DNA of 64,000 nt. It comes from Anniella stebbinsi. Taxonomy: Eukaryota; Chordata; Lepidosauria; Squamata; Anniellidae. Below, piece by piece: positions 42,455 to 53,918 of this stretch. The position numbers were made by a program, and so were the translations under genes. The stretch lies in the NCBI GenBank assembly GCA_029215795.1, contig JARDYH010000001.1, forward strand, positions 356,772,154-356,836,153. The letters run 5' to 3'. The notes below the pieces were generated by a model. That model was given only the letters and a program-made list of their open reading frames with translations. It was not told the origin of the DNA and ran no database searches. Within the stretch, counting starts at the first letter, position 1. Each line of letters starts with the position of its first letter.

Positions 42455-42644
42455 GCAGGAGTCCTGCCTGCCCTCTTTTGTATCTGGTCAAGAGGGCAGG
42501 GCTCCTGCAGCTATAACTGTTGTGATGAAGAGGGAATTTCACCAGGTGCTGCATGCCTACAAATGGCACCTGCTGAAATTCCCTTTTCTCTACAACCGTT
42601 AAAAGATACAGGAGCCCGGTCCTCTTTTCTATATGGTCACCCTA
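42455..42644. mobile_element. 320-bp palindromic hAT MITE, copy 4 (half element)
   Basis: Begins at the centre (GCAGGAGTCCTGCCTGCCCT) and keeps only the right arm: GTGATGAAGAGGGAATTTCA, GCTGAAATTCCC, ending TATATGGTCACCCTA at 42644. Confidence 0.85.
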
Positions 42645-43018
42645 CAAACCCATGGAAATACTAAAGAGCTCCAGGACCTGTCAAAACGCCAAAGAACACT
42701 TTGGTGGTGGTGGGGTCATATTCTGAAGAAAAGTTCACCACACACAAAAAAATGGGAGAAGGGGATGAATATAAACTGATGGCACTATAGAAATAAAAAT
42801 AATAACATTGTGAGGGCCGGGCCTTTATCTGCTTGCACAACAGTTAAGGTGATTTGTAGGAGTTTTAAATAGTTATTTTCTTACTCAAAATTTCCATGCT
42901 TGCTTAAAAATTGATATATCCCTACACTAAGGGGCAGCTGTACCCAAATCCCAACCTGCAGTAAGTGTCCCCCATCCCAGGTCAGGAGATGGAGCTTGCA
43001 AGTCAGCTGGCAGAAACT
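42645..43018. other. Unassigned sequence
   Basis: Nothing recognised between the two MITE copies. Confidence 0.3.
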
Positions 43019-43328
43019 TAGAGTGACCATATGAAAAGGAAGACAGGGCACCTGTATCTTTAACAATTGCATAGAAGAGAATTTCATCAGCTGTTATTTG
43101 TATGCATGCAGCACCTGGTGAAATTCCCTCTTCATCTGCCAAAGCCCTACCCTCTGGCTCCTCTTTTGTTTCTGGTCAATAGGGCAGGGCTCATGCAATT
43201 TTAACTGTTGTGATGAAGGAATTTCACCAGGTGCTTCATGCCTTCAAATGAGACCTGCAGAAATTCCCTTTTCAATACAACTGTTAAAGATACAGGAGCC
43301 CTGTCCTCCTTTCCATATGGTCACTCTA
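43019..43328. mobile_element. 320-bp palindromic hAT MITE, copy 5
   Basis: Ends TAGAGTGACCATATGAAAAG and CCATATGGTCACTCTA. The left-arm centre has lost some bases. Flanks CAGAAACT and AGAAAGTA share AGAAA when shifted by one, a doubtful duplication. Confidence 0.87.
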
Positions 43329-43879
43329 AGAAAGTAGTGCTCTGTTTCCCAGCCCAGGACAGAAGGCCAAGTTCTCTGTATTTATACCTGTCCTGGACAA
43401 TCCGAAAGCTTCATGCCACCTCCCAATTGCAGGGGGTGATATTTTACCCCCTTCTGTGCCACAAGAGGACCCTACAGTTTAGGCAAGCATAATCCCAGAC
43501 AGAAATATATAGAGTTGCCTTAAATCAGCCCACAAGTCCATCTTGCCCAATATTGTCTGCACTAGGGGTGTTGAACCTCTTCCAGCCCAAGGGCCAAATT
43601 CAATTTCAAAGAAGGTTTTAGGGGCCACATTCCAGTGGTGGGTGGGGCCCAAGGCAAAACAGAGCCAAAGGCAGCCAAATACCAAAAATACCAGCATATT
43701 TTAGCTTAAAGCTCTTACTGCCGGTAACAAAGCCTTAGGAGAGGCATTTCAGTCTTTTAGAATGGGGAAAAGTGGGGAAACCATGAAAAAATTGGTGGTT
43801 ATGGAAAGGGAGTGAGGTCAGGAAAAGGGCCAGAGCCATTTGGGTAACCCCTAAAGACCAGACTGGGACTGCGGGTGGG
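43329..43879. other. Partly MITE-derived, otherwise unassigned
   Basis: 43565-43680 (AGGGGTGTTGAACCTCTTCC, AGCCCAAGGGCCAAATTC) resembles the left arm of hAT-type elements like 2817-3331. No gene seen. Confidence 0.45.
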
Positions 43880-43945
43880 CCTGCGGGTCTGCCAAGGATT
43901 GAACCTGGGACCTTCTGCATGCAAAGCAGGTGCTGTAACAGTGTT
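43880..43945 (-). mobile_element. tRNA-headed SINE head, minus strand
   Basis: GGATTGAACCTGGGACCTTC (B-box complement) and TGCATGCAAAGCAGGTGCTG. Confidence 0.75.
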
Positions 43946-44418
43946 GTGGTTCTAAGAGGTCTGCCATGCAATCCACAAAGCTTTATTCAGTAAATAGACA
44001 TTTCTTCACACCTAAGGGGAGTGTGAATGTTAGGAGCTGTCCTCGAAGCTTAATTAGCCTAGCAAAGCATGGCTGTTGCCTATCAACTAAATGAACATGC
44101 CAGCAGGCTTTTACCAAACCCGTCTTTCAGGGAGGGTCTTCAAGATGAAACCTTTGGCGAGTGGCTAGCCTAGCGGACTGCCTCCCACCTCCTCTCAACC
44201 CTGTGGCGTGTTCTGGGATCTGTCAGTTCCAAGGCTCTCTCCCCCTCCAAGAAAGACTGAGTTCCCAGGGGTGGGGAGGATGATTTCTGAGCCTGGGCTT
44301 CCTGTCCGATAAGTTCCTGGGAAGATTCTTCCTTTACTCCTGGAGAGTCTTGGAGAATTTCCTCCCCCGTTTTCTGTCTTGGCTGGTCTTCCTCTTCAGC
44401 GTCCAAGTCCGATTTGGG
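43946..44418. other. Unassigned sequence
   Basis: No gene recognised. A minus-strand frame of 138 codons (44170-44586) crosses into the MITE and has no known motif. Confidence 0.35.
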
Positions 44419-44738
44419 TAGGCTGACCATCTGAAAATGAGGACAGGGCTCCTGTAACTTTAACTGTTGTAGAGAAAAGGGAATTTCAGCCAGTGTCATT
44501 TGTATGCAATTAGTTCCTGGTGATATTCCCTCTTCATCACAACTGTTAAAGTTGCAGGGGCCCTGCCTTCTTTTGTATATGGTCACTCTAGTATAGTGCC
44601 TGTACCTTTAACTGTTGTGATGAAGAGGGAAGTTCACCAGGAACTAATTGCATACAAATGACTCTGGCTGAAATTCCCTTTTCTCTACAACTGTTAAAGT
44701 TACAGGAGCCCTGACCTGGATTTTATCTGGTCAGCCTA
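44419..44738. mobile_element. 320-bp palindromic hAT MITE, copy 6, with perfect TSD
   Basis: Ends TAGGCTGACCATCTGAAAAT and TTATCTGGTCAGCCTA. Flanked by GATTTGGG on both sides (44411-44418 and 44739-44746), a perfect 8-bp target-site duplication, diagnostic for hAT-type transposition. Its asymmetric centre is inverted relative to copy 1, so the two are in opposite orientation. Confidence 0.95.
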
Positions 44739-44746
44739 GATTTGGG

Positions 44747-45689
44747 ATACACACCAGGGAGACAAGGCCTGATCCTGACAACCACCATGACACTTCCCCA
44801 CAAGGCCACATCTCAGCCTGAAGTATTCCAAGTTCTGGAAGCCTTGTGAGTGAGCTTTCTATTAGAGGTCATCATTATAGCCATCGTGATCTCCAGCAAA
44901 GATCATGTTACAAAGCTGGGCTCACTCTGCTGTGACTGCTGTTAAAATCCACCCTAAATTCCACCCTAAATTCAGTACACAATGCCAGATTCTGCAAGAC
45001 ACTGTGCAATAAAATAAAGCAGGCAGGTTGAAAACACTGATAGAATCAGGAGTTTGGGGACCCAGAACTGTGTACGTGCAAAATTCCATATTTTTCTTCC
45101 TGTCAAATAGAATTCGTTCTGGCTTCCTTTCAAGTACACCTGATATTCTTGAAATTTTCTTTCCCGAATCCTTTTCAGTGCATGGGGATCACCAACAATG
45201 TATTGGGCAAATGTTTCAATAAGACAGTTTTTATATATATCTATATTTAGTAACCAAATTTTAATATACTTATTTAAGGATGTTTGTGCAGTAGATGTTT
45301 AGTAGTACAGTGAAATTAACCTTTCTTCTTCAGTTTAAACAACCTTAAGGTATGTATAAAGTTGTAATTCATTATTTGGGGCACTGGAGATTGGTGTCAG
45401 TGTCCCTTTTTGATAAGTTATTACATTGGAATAGAACATGTTATGTTAAGTTGGACTTTGCTTTTTTCACTTGGGAGTCTTAACTTCTCTGTCACTCTGG
45501 CTGAATGTCTTTAGCCAAAGAATATCTGGAATTCCCAGCTACAATGATATACTTCACAAGTGTCTCAACGCCCTCGCAGATCCCTGGCAGAGTTCTCTTG
45601 TCTCTCTTTTGCTGTGAATAACATTGCACTAGCAATGTCAAAGCAGGGGGAAAGAAAATATACCAGTACAATGGGTGTAAATTACAGCT
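44747..45689. other. Unassigned AT-rich sequence
   Basis: Low-repeat from about 45000 to 45480 with several AATAAA-like strings (CAATAAAATAAAGC at 45008). No exon recognised. Confidence 0.35.
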
Positions 45690-45900
45690 ACCTAGATTTT
45701 TATTAAATATAAAGAAAAACTTCCTAACAGTAGAATAGTTGTACAACAGTAGAATAGTCTACCTGCAGGAGGTTGTGGGTTCTCCATCTATGGAGGTTTT
45801 AAGAAGAGGCTGGGGGGTTAAATTGGTTTTCCTGCACATGCAGAGGGCTGGGCTAGATGATCTTTGTGGTCCCTTCCAACTCCACATTTCTGTGATTCAA
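45690..45900 (+). mobile_element. CR1 LINE 3' end
   Basis: AAGAAAAACTTCCTAACAGT, GTCTACCTGCAGGAGGTTGT, GGGCTGGGCTAGATGATCTT, CCCTTCCAACTCCACATTTC and TGTGATTCAA. Confidence 0.88.
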
Positions 45901-46036
45901 TATCCCTTCAGCTACCAAAGCAGTGGTGGGAAAAGTGTGGTGCTCCCAGCAGGCCAAAGGGACAAGTCCTCTGACAAAGGGTATTCTCCCTTGGTAGGCA
46001 CCCTTCCATGTTCATGCAGATATACAGAATGTAGAG

Positions 46037-46173
46037 CAGGGTTGGGCAACTTGTAGGCATCTGGATGTTTTGGCCTACAACTCTCATGATCCTTTACCAT
46101 TGACTATGTTGGTTAGGACTGATAGGAGTTGTAGGCCAAAACAACTGGAGGGGCCAGATGTTGCCCACCCCTG
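46037..46173. mobile_element. Short palindromic hAT-type MITE, complete
   Basis: Ends CAGGGTTGGGCAAC and GTTGCCCACCCCTG; arms GGCCTACAACTCTCATGATC and GATAGGAGTTGTAGGCC. Flanks ATGTAGAG and GTGTAGAG agree at 7 of 8. Best-preserved member of this family in the window. Confidence 0.9.
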
Positions 46174-47505
46174 GTGTAGAGCATACACCCCCACCATGTT
46201 GCCTTGAATGACAAAAAGAATGCTCCATGTTACCTGGGAATTGGCTGGGAGGTGTGTTTATCTTAGGAATGTCCATCATTTGCAAATCTGGCCCTTTTAG
46301 GGCTCGACGGATTTCTGCTGCCTACCCAGCTTGGTTTGCATTTGCAAGCCAAGATGTGGGTTTCCTCCAAAATCCAGGGACTTTTTCCATTTTCCCCTCT
46401 TGTAAATGTGTAATTTGTGCAGATTTTGGCCATATTTTTCACAGATTCCAACTGAAATTTGTGCAAATTATGCCATTTGCAATTTGCACAACTTCCTATT
46501 TGTGAGGAACCCCCCACCCAGAAAATCCATGAGCTGGCCACACTCAATGCTGATTAAGTCAGGCTGGCTCCTGGGAAGCAAGTTGAATTTCAGGGGTTTG
46601 AGCTGATAAAAGGTTAGCGAGGTCTACCCCTTGGATGGATTCCCCCAATATCCCTAATTCTAACATAGATGAGCTTCCTGTGCTTAGGGAAAGTTGAGAG
46701 ATCTACCTTCTTAATATGTATGTCTCAGACATCCATTTGACACACTGAGATGATACCCAAGATTCTGATCTGACCATATGATCTCAGCATCCCTTTCCGT
46801 GGACTTTTCTGATATTGTTCCTTCCATCTGAAGCCTCTTTTTCAAGGGGTTGTGGGGAAGGAGGGCATGCAGGCAAGCCATCTTTAAACTGGAAAGCATG
46901 GAACTTTTTCCCGGATTTGCATGCTACAGCTTTTGCGTATTTTTAGTGTGTGTGTGTGGGGGGGGGGGGGGGGTTAGAAGAAAAACATCCAGGACGAAAT
47001 GCAGGCTATCCCGGGCCATGCTTGCCAAATGGGAGAGTAGCTCAGCACAGCCTCAGCAAGTCGGGCGCTTTTGTGTGCTCAGGCTTGGAGCTGCTTAGTT
47101 TTCTGGAAAGCAATATCTTGAAAGCTCCACAGCTCTCCCCGTGTGTTCTGCCCTCCTCCTTTGACCCTTGTTTATCCAAGGAGGCAATACTATCAAGTTT
47201 GGAATTAACACATCATTAAGAAGAGGGCAGCCGGTTCCCTGGCTTAGGTTAATTTCATAAGCAAGTGAAAAGCTTACCATTAGCAATATGAGCAGTGGGA
47301 GGACAGCCTAGTGCGTGTGAAGATGTTCTCTAGATAGCCTTCATTTCATTCTTTTTAAAATAAATGCTGCAAGTATATAATAAACTGATAACTTTTGGTC
47401 CTGGTCTAGTTCAAATACGTCGTGACTAATGCAGTCCTATGCGTGTTTACTCAGATGGTAAGTGCACACAGGATTGCAGCTTAATTCCCATGGAAACCAG
47501 TAGGA
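46174..47505. other. Unassigned sequence
   Basis: About 46275-46510 has inverted motifs around TTTGCAAATC and GCAATTTGCACAA that look like a decayed palindromic element. 46950-46973 is GT then a G run. 47425-47490 carries GTCCTATGCGTGTTTACTCA and ACAGGATTGCAGC of the AATCCTATG family. Confidence 0.4.
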
Positions 47506-47639
47506 CAGCTTTCACCAACCTGATGCCCTCCAGTTGTTTTGGATGTCAACTCCCATCAGCCCCTACCAACATGTCCAATATTCAGGAATGCTGGGTGTTG
47601 TAGTCAAAACATCTGAAGACATCAGGGTGGGAAAGGCTG
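47506..47639. mobile_element. Short palindromic hAT-type MITE
   Basis: Ends CAGCTTTCACCAACC and GGTGGGAAAGGCTG; inner arms CCCTCCAGTTGTTTTGG and AAACATCTGAAGACATC. Flanks CAGTAGGA and CAATAGGG agree at 6 of 8. Confidence 0.87.
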
Positions 47640-48300
47640 CAATAGGGTTTAAATTAGTCATTAGAGTAAGTGTCGGATCAAACAAGACATTTTCTGAAAA
47701 ATTCCAAAATCCATATCGTGTAATACCTTTCTTAAACCGCCAAAGAATGTGCAAGCTTTTGAGATTTCCAGATCAGGCCAGATATTACAAAAATCAGGTT
47801 GGTTGTGGTGGAGAGAAATAGCAGGGAAAAGGATGACTGGATATTGGATGTTGTGATCAGAATGCCTCCATGGTTAGAGTCTTAAGATGATATGGAGGAA
47901 GAGGGGTTGCAGGCATTCAAATTGGGCTCTGTGAAGTGCCATGATGGTTTCAGGTTTCAATGCCCCCTAAGTAGAAGAACGTCTCAGTCAATTACAGATC
48001 CTCCATTTCTGAAACTATAAAATCCAGCTGTGAACTCAAATCTGTCTCTGCTCAGGGAGAACCAGTTATATTCCTCTGTTGTGGAAAACCCAAACTTCTC
48101 TATAAGTAGTAGAGAGCCGGAGAACGTCTTACCTCCATGGCTGCCAGCATGTCTCCCCCCCCACCTCAAATGCTACCAGCCAGGATATAAATGTTCAAGC
48201 AAGGGCTTAACTTTGAAAGGGGGCCATGCTCAAATCGCAGAGGTTCGGCTTGGTTAGTCGACTTGCAAGATTCCGCTTGAGTCACTGTTCAGTTCTGAAT
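47640..48300. other. Unassigned sequence
   Basis: No gene or repeat family recognised with confidence. Confidence 0.35.
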
Positions 48301-48955
48301 GCGTTGACCTTGATCTCTCTCTCTCTCCTCTAAAGAAAATGCATGAGTATTGGAACCATTTTTACACACTTTTCTATGTTCAAGATGACACCATTTATAT
48401 TTTCTCCCTCTAGCACCACAGTTTATATGATGATGCTGGACTTTAAATGTTTTATAAGATAACTCCTTTCAGCTCCCTCTCCATGGCTAATAGCCTTGAG
48501 TTTGAGAGGTGGTGATTAGCATAAGAAAACGAGAAAGGAAAGAGGGAAAAGTATTTTAGGAAAACAAACCTTTTATTCAATTTGCATATTTACGTATATC
48601 ACATTATTTTAACTGTGTATAGCAGTGTTGCCTTGTCTGATAAACCTAACGCTGGTTTCTGTATTTTTATTTTTGTTCTGGATGAAAGTGCTTTGTAGAA
48701 ACTAAAAAACTTAAAAAAAGTTGGAGAACCCTCAAAATGTTTGATCATATTTTTGTAGTAGATGCAGCGTGTGTGTGTGTGTGTGTGTGTGTAGAGCTGG
48801 GGGAAGATTTTATGGAATAATATATTGTTAATTTCTGCTCCTTTGTAGTTCTTTCAATTATTATTATTTTTTTGTAAATTACCGTCTGTATATAACCTTC
48901 AACTACTGTGTGTCCTGTAGATGTATTTAGTCAATTAAAAGCCTATAATGGAACT
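48301..48955 (+). other. Candidate 3' UTR / terminal exon (weak)
   Basis: AT-rich, free of recognised transposons apart from one GT repeat, with TGTATATAACC, TAGTCAATTAAAAGCC (ATTAAA signal at about 48933) followed by a T/G-rich stretch. It resembles the end of a plus-strand transcript, and the LBH-like gene is the only plus-strand candidate. No exon junction was identified. Confidence 0.2.
48769..48792. repeat. (GT)n microsatellite
   Basis: Twelve GT units. Confidence 0.97.
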
Positions 48956-49117
48956 GATTTGATGAGCTGGTATATTAAATATTTCTTTTAAAAAATAAGT
49001 TTCCTGTTCCATATACATATGTGATTACTTCTGAATATTTAGATACTCTACTCACTAAACAAGGCGCTATGCTTGCAAGCATAGGGTTGTACCCAATGTG
49101 GTGGCTTTGCGGTAGCA

Positions 49118-49235
49118 GAAAGAGGAATGGCAATAGCTCAGCCCTGTTTTGCATGCAAAAGGTCCCAGGTTTAATCCCCAGCATCTCCAGATTCCTGCCT
49201 GAAACACTGAGGAGTTGCTGCTAATCAGTGTCTGG
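49118..49235 (+). mobile_element. tRNA-headed SINE
   Basis: AATGGCAATAGCTCAGCCC, TTTTGCATGCAAAAGGTCCC, AGGTTTAATCCCCAGCATCT and GAGGAGTTGCTGCTAATCAG. Confidence 0.78.
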
Positions 49236-49520
49236 GTTCACACTACATGCGAACCCACATTCAGTGGTGGAGTGTTGAACCGGGGTTTGTTTGTTGAACT
49301 ATGGTTTAGCATGTTAATAATAATAATAATAACGATTTATTTCTTACCCGCCTCTCCGTCTAGATCGAGGCGGGGAACAACAACATGAACCCAAGACATT
49401 TTCCGCAGGATGACTTGTTAACTATGTAGTGTGGCTTATTTTTTTTCAAACAAGCCACCTTGAGAACCCATGGTTTGTTGTTGGGTTCGGGGTGGTTAAC
49501 AAGCCACGTTGCATCCATTT
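49236..49520. mobile_element. Palindromic MITE, split by an L2 tail
   Basis: Left ACACTACATGCGAACCCACA, AACTATGGTTTAGCATG; right GAACCCATGGTTTGTTG and GGTTAACAAGCCACG. Shares CAAGCCACCTTGAGAACCCA with the inner part of 34618-35265 (in complementary form). Confidence 0.6.
49314..49385 (-). mobile_element. L2-type LINE extreme 3' end
   Basis: AATAATAATAATAATAACGA, TTATTTCTTACCCGCCTCTC and CTAGATCGAGGCGGGGAACA, only the last about 70 bp of the LINE; a severely 5'-truncated insertion. Confidence 0.88.
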
Positions 49521-49825
49521 CTGCCCACGTTTGGGATGGAGACTCCTCCTAAGGTCGATAGTGAAAAGCTCCCCCACCCCTGTTGTAGATGTGCTTCTCC
49601 AACACAATGCATGCATTGTATTTATGGAGAATAATTCTATAGACAGTTCTTAGCTGCATAATGAAACAGATACTAATTTATTGTGGGAGTGACACCTCTG
49701 TGTAAGAGAAAGATATCACCGTCAATCTCAGATATGGGCTGGATACTGTTGGAAGCAGAATGCTACGTTAAATGAAGTTTTGCCTGATTCTTATATACCT
49801 AAATTTGATTTTTAAAATGGTTAAA
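49521..49825. other. Unassigned sequence
   Basis: No recognised feature. Confidence 0.3.
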
Positions 49826-49923
49826 GCACAATCCTATGCAAGTTTAGACCAAAAATAGAGAGAGAGCATGCTGGGTATTGTAGGGCTTTTTTCCCCTGTC
49901 AAAACTTGCATAGGATTGCGGCC
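49826..49923. mobile_element. Short palindromic repeat (CACAATCCTATGCAAG family)
   Basis: Ends GCACAATCCTATGCAAGTTT and AAACTTGCATAGGATTGCGG are an inverted pair around a non-palindromic 50-bp core. No clear target-site duplication. Confidence 0.75.
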
Positions 49924-50929
49924 TAAATTTCTATAATTTTGAGTGTCTCAGATTAGATATTCCACAGGTATATTAAGCATGAGAGGTCAGATCCAATCCA
50001 CAGGTATGCCCATGCCATTTCAGAAGGCCCCACATTGTCAGGACTCTTTCAGCCTTGTCTGGTTTCAGTTTGAACCAGTCCCTTTGTATTCAGCCCCTGA
50101 TCATATCACCTACAATGATAAGAGAACTCAGAAATGGAATCGAAGAACAGAAAAAGAACTGCGTTCTAAACTTTCAAAAGCTTTACTAAAGAGAGGGGGG
50201 GAAATTAAAACCACACTTTAAAGAAAGCATTGCACATATATATTACACGACATGTACTGTATTATATACACACACTAAGGCTGCATTCAGATGGATGACT
50301 CCTAGTGCCGCCCGTCAAAAGATGTGCAGCTATTGCATCTTTTCCTCATTAACGGATGGAAATTGTAAGAAAAGGCAGGAGAATTACAAGTAAGAGATGA
50401 CAGCGTCCACCATAAAATCCCATAAATCCGGCACAGCCATTGCAAGACATAAGCCTTGTCTGGAAGGATCCATAGACACAAGAAAGCAACATGTAAAAAG
50501 AATACTTTGGTACAAAATGGGGCAATGTGTATCATTCTCTTTATTTGCAATGTTCAGGCTGTGATGGCATTGCTTATGTGGCCAAACCATACACAAGAGG
50601 GACCCATCAGTAGGCTTGGGGAACCCCAAGGTTTGAAGGAGTACAAAGAAACCTAAAATCCTAAAGGAGGAGAAACACCCCCCACCCCCCACAAAAACAG
50701 CCCAGCGAGGACTGGGCATCCTCAGTAGCCACAGAATGGTGGGGGTGGGAGGAAGGGGGAATGGGATGGAGTGGCTGCAATACTGAAAGTAGCACTTCAT
50801 ACTGCAACATTTTGTTACAGTTCCCTTGTCTATCTTAAAATTATCACCCAGTTCAAAGGAGAAAACCAAATTGTTGGCTTCATAGTGACTATACCTCCAA
50901 TAATGAAATGAAAGAAACCAGAACGGAGT
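49924..50929. other. Unassigned sequence
   Basis: No recognised gene. A 161-codon minus frame (50384-50869) has only hydrophobic low-complexity sequence and no known motif. Confidence 0.35.
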
Positions 50930-51165
50930 ATTATTTATTTACACTATTTTTATCCAGCCTTTCAATGCAGGATTCCCAAGTCTGCTATCGTATGATTAAA
51001 AACAATACAAACATTAAGAAAAACAAGAACATTTAAATACATATTATCAAAGCACTATGAAGACAGCAGCAAAAACTTCGGCAGGAGTTAAAAAAAAACA
51101 GGTTAAAGGCATTGTCAAAAGCCTGGGAGAACTGAAATGTGTTTAAAACAAAAACATGGAACCTA
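50930..51165 (-). mobile_element. L2-type LINE 3' end, degenerate
   Basis: GTATTATTTATTTACACTAT, TTTATCCAGCCTTTCAATGC, AAAACAATACAAACATTAAG and GTTAAAGGCATTGTCAAAAG. Confidence 0.65.
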
Positions 51166-51169
51166 AAAG

Positions 51170-53300
51170 AAATCCCACCATTCAGCTTCATGGGAGGACC
51201 TCGGGTCCTAGTATTATGAGGAAGAAAAATGTTTGGCTACCCATTTCTCCACAACTTTCATAGTTTTATACACCCCATTACTAACCATTTTTCTAAGCTA
51301 AAAAAAGCCCAAACATTTTATCATAGGGCAATTGCTCCAGTTCCCTACAGTTCCCTAATAACTTCAGTTGCCTGGTTCTGCACCTTTTCCAACTCTACAA
51401 TATTTGTCTTGAGATGTGGTGCCCATAACTGTACACAGGATTCCAACGGTGGTCACACCATAGACTGGTATGAAGGCATGATGATATTATTTTTTATTCC
51501 TTTCTAAATTATGCCCAACGTGGAATTTGATGTTTTCACAGCAGCTGCACACTGGCTTGACATTTCTGTTGTTATCTAACACAACCCCAAGAACCCTTTC
51601 CTAGTCATTCATCACCAGCTCTGACCCCATCAACACCTATATGTAAAGGTAAAAGGGTGTGTTTTTTTGGTCACAAGGTGTATCACTTTAGATTTGGTTT
51701 CACTGAAACACTTGTCATTTTAACGTCAATTCCTCCAGTTTAGTGAGATCCTTTTGCAGCTCTTTGTAATCCCTTTTTGTTTTAACGACTCTGCATAATT
51801 TGATGTCATCAGCACACATGGCCACTTCACTGCTCACCTATCTATAACCCGAGATGATATATGAATCTGTTAAAAAGTACAAGTCCCAATAAATATCCTT
51901 TGGGGATGCAACTGTTTACACCCCTCCTTTGCAAGACCATTTATTCCTACTCTCTCCTTCCTGCCCTGTAACCAGTTACCAGTTCACGAGGACCTCACCT
52001 CTTATCCCATGACTGCTACGTTTGCCCAGGGGTCTGTTGAGAGACGTCAAAAGACTTGAAAGTCCAAGTAAACAATGTCTACTGGATCACCCCTATTTAC
52101 ATGCTTGTTGACACTCTCAAAGAATTCTAAAAGGTTAGTACAACAGGACTTACCTTTGCAGAAGACATGTTGATTCTTCTTCACCCAAGACTTGCCCTTC
52201 TATATGCTTGATAATTTGATTTTATGATGCTTTTCATTAGGGCTGTGCACAGCCCCCCACCTCGCCTCGGGGGCTCCGAAACGGCCCCAATTCACCTAAG
52301 GCTGCCTTGGGGCTTGCCCACTTTGCCTCGGAACTGAAGCCAAGGCAAGATTCAACCCCCCGCCAAGGTGATCCAGCCTTTGAGGGGTTCCTGAGTGGCG
52401 GGTCAACCAGGAAAGCCAGGGGAAGGCTGACCGTCCATTGAACTCTCGACTCCCTAGCTGCCTACTCCTGCTCCTCTCCTCCCTCCCTCCCCCAAAACCT
52501 GGAACCTCTGCTGCTGTGCCTCCGGGACTGACCTTCACGTGTGTCTTCTTCAGAGCCAAGTTGCATTTAATGGAAGATAGTAGGGGGCTCTCTTTTTTTG
52601 AATAGCTCTATGGACACAAAATACCAGAAATGACCCTTTATGGATGCCGTAGTTCACAGCCATAGAGCTATTTGAAATAGAGAGCCCCATGATCTTCCTT
52701 TAAATCGCAGCTCAGCTCCAAAGATAATGCGCGTACAGGTAAGTCCCAGCAGCGTCGGTGGGGATGGTGGGAGGTAACCGGGCAGGGAGAGGGAGGTGAG
52801 TCCAATGGACCCACCTGGACTCACGGCCAGCCTTGCTCCGGCTTTGTGTGTGTGGGAATGGCCCAGCACTGCCCGATTCGGCCTGAGGCACCTTGAGGCC
52901 TTGGTGCTGATCCGTTTTGGCCTCAGAGCGGCTGGGGTGACCCAGCACCACCTCGGATTCGGGCTGAGGCGGTGCACAGCCCTACTTTTCACCCAGAACA
53001 GACATTACTTTGGCATTTTCTGGTTTTCCACCCCACAGAAACCCTTTTCAACAACTGCAGTTACATTGGCCACTTTCCAGTCCTCTGGTATAGACGCCAA
53101 ATCTTACGGATGCATTATATATATATTTATTGGAAGATCAGCATTTTCACATTTGAGCTTCTTAAGCACTCTCTGGTGGATGCCATCTGGACCTGGTGAT
53201 TTGTTTCGTTTTCACTTTGTCAATAAGGTCTAGTACGTGGCCTTCAAGGAGGGGGAAAAGTTCCTCACTCAGTGTTTAGGACTTTAAAGGTTAACCGTCA
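51170..53300 (-). mobile_element. Old CR1 LINE, long, split by a hAT MITE
   Basis: Reverse-complement blocks follow CR1 order: RT start (KSPGPDGIH-like CAGGTCCAGATGGCATCC near 53190), WKVANV near 53080, TVYLDF-type near 52075, VQLWAPHLKTNIVELEKVQN near 51400, and GLPS-type C-terminus near 51180. Many stops and gaps. Distinct from the 8625 copy and older. The run is broken by 52238-52984. Confidence 0.85.
52238..52984. mobile_element. 747-bp GC-rich hAT-type MITE nested in CR1
   Basis: Ends TAGGGCTGTGCAC and GTGCACAGCCCTA are perfect 13-bp inverted repeats. Flanks CTTTTCAT (52230-52237) and CTTTTCAC (52985-52992) agree at 7 of 8, and the CR1 reading continues across. The interior has a second inverted pair around ATAGCTCTATGGACAC and CATAGAGCTATTTG (about 52603-52674) and unusually high GC outside it. 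Confidence 0.93.
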
Positions 53301-53918
53301 GCATATTAATGGCACTTCACACTATATATTCATACAACCTTTTCTATGAGTACAGGTAATAGTATTTGGCATGAGATTTGACCTGAGTTTTGTTATATTA
53401 TGCTTAGGTTTGTATTTCTTAGAACCAATGCAATGCCACAAGCCAGGAGGACAACATAACGTGTGACCCATCAAGCTGAATCCTCCCCACTTGCTAGGTG
53501 AATGATAATAATTAAACCCCTATATTTTCAGCTGCTAGCTTAGAAAGGTTTGAAGGTGTTTCCATCAGGATCCTGGCAGAGGCTGAAGGTTTAACCCCAT
53601 TACGGACCCAATCCGGTCCCCCTCTCCAGTGGCTGTTACTTAGAAGAAGAAAAAACACCTGTGTTAAATGCATTCACACATTTAACATGCCTAGCTTGTC
53701 CCCGATTTACTTCACTTGAGCTAGATTGCCTCTGGTGACTGATGCATCAGTAGCAAAGCAATCCTCTTGGCAGCGAGTGGTGGTGGTGGAGAGAGTCCTT
53801 GATGGAGGAACCACCACTTCCTAAGCCACATGCAAAATCAGGGAATCTGTGTTAGGAGGGGAAATAGGGCATATATTTCATGAGGTCCCAGCTCCATGGC
53901 ATGATTTGTCTACAACAC
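53301..53918. other. Unassigned sequence
   Basis: About 53560-53760 (TTTCCATCAGGATCCTGGCA, GAGCTAGATTGCCTCTGG) is partly repeated at 54545-54750, so it is a short dispersed or duplicated segment. No gene seen. Confidence 0.45.

Noticed and set aside
50384..50869. 161-codon minus-strand frame
   Set aside because: Hydrophobic low-complexity translation without motif or splice sites; no evidence for a gene.
52238..52984. CpG island / promoter
   Set aside because: The GC-rich block coincides exactly with a transposable element bounded by inverted repeats and a target-site duplication; no first exon is apparent.
52796..53233. 145-codon plus-strand frame
   Set aside because: It straddles the end of the GC-rich hAT MITE and the antisense strand of an old CR1; not a gene.
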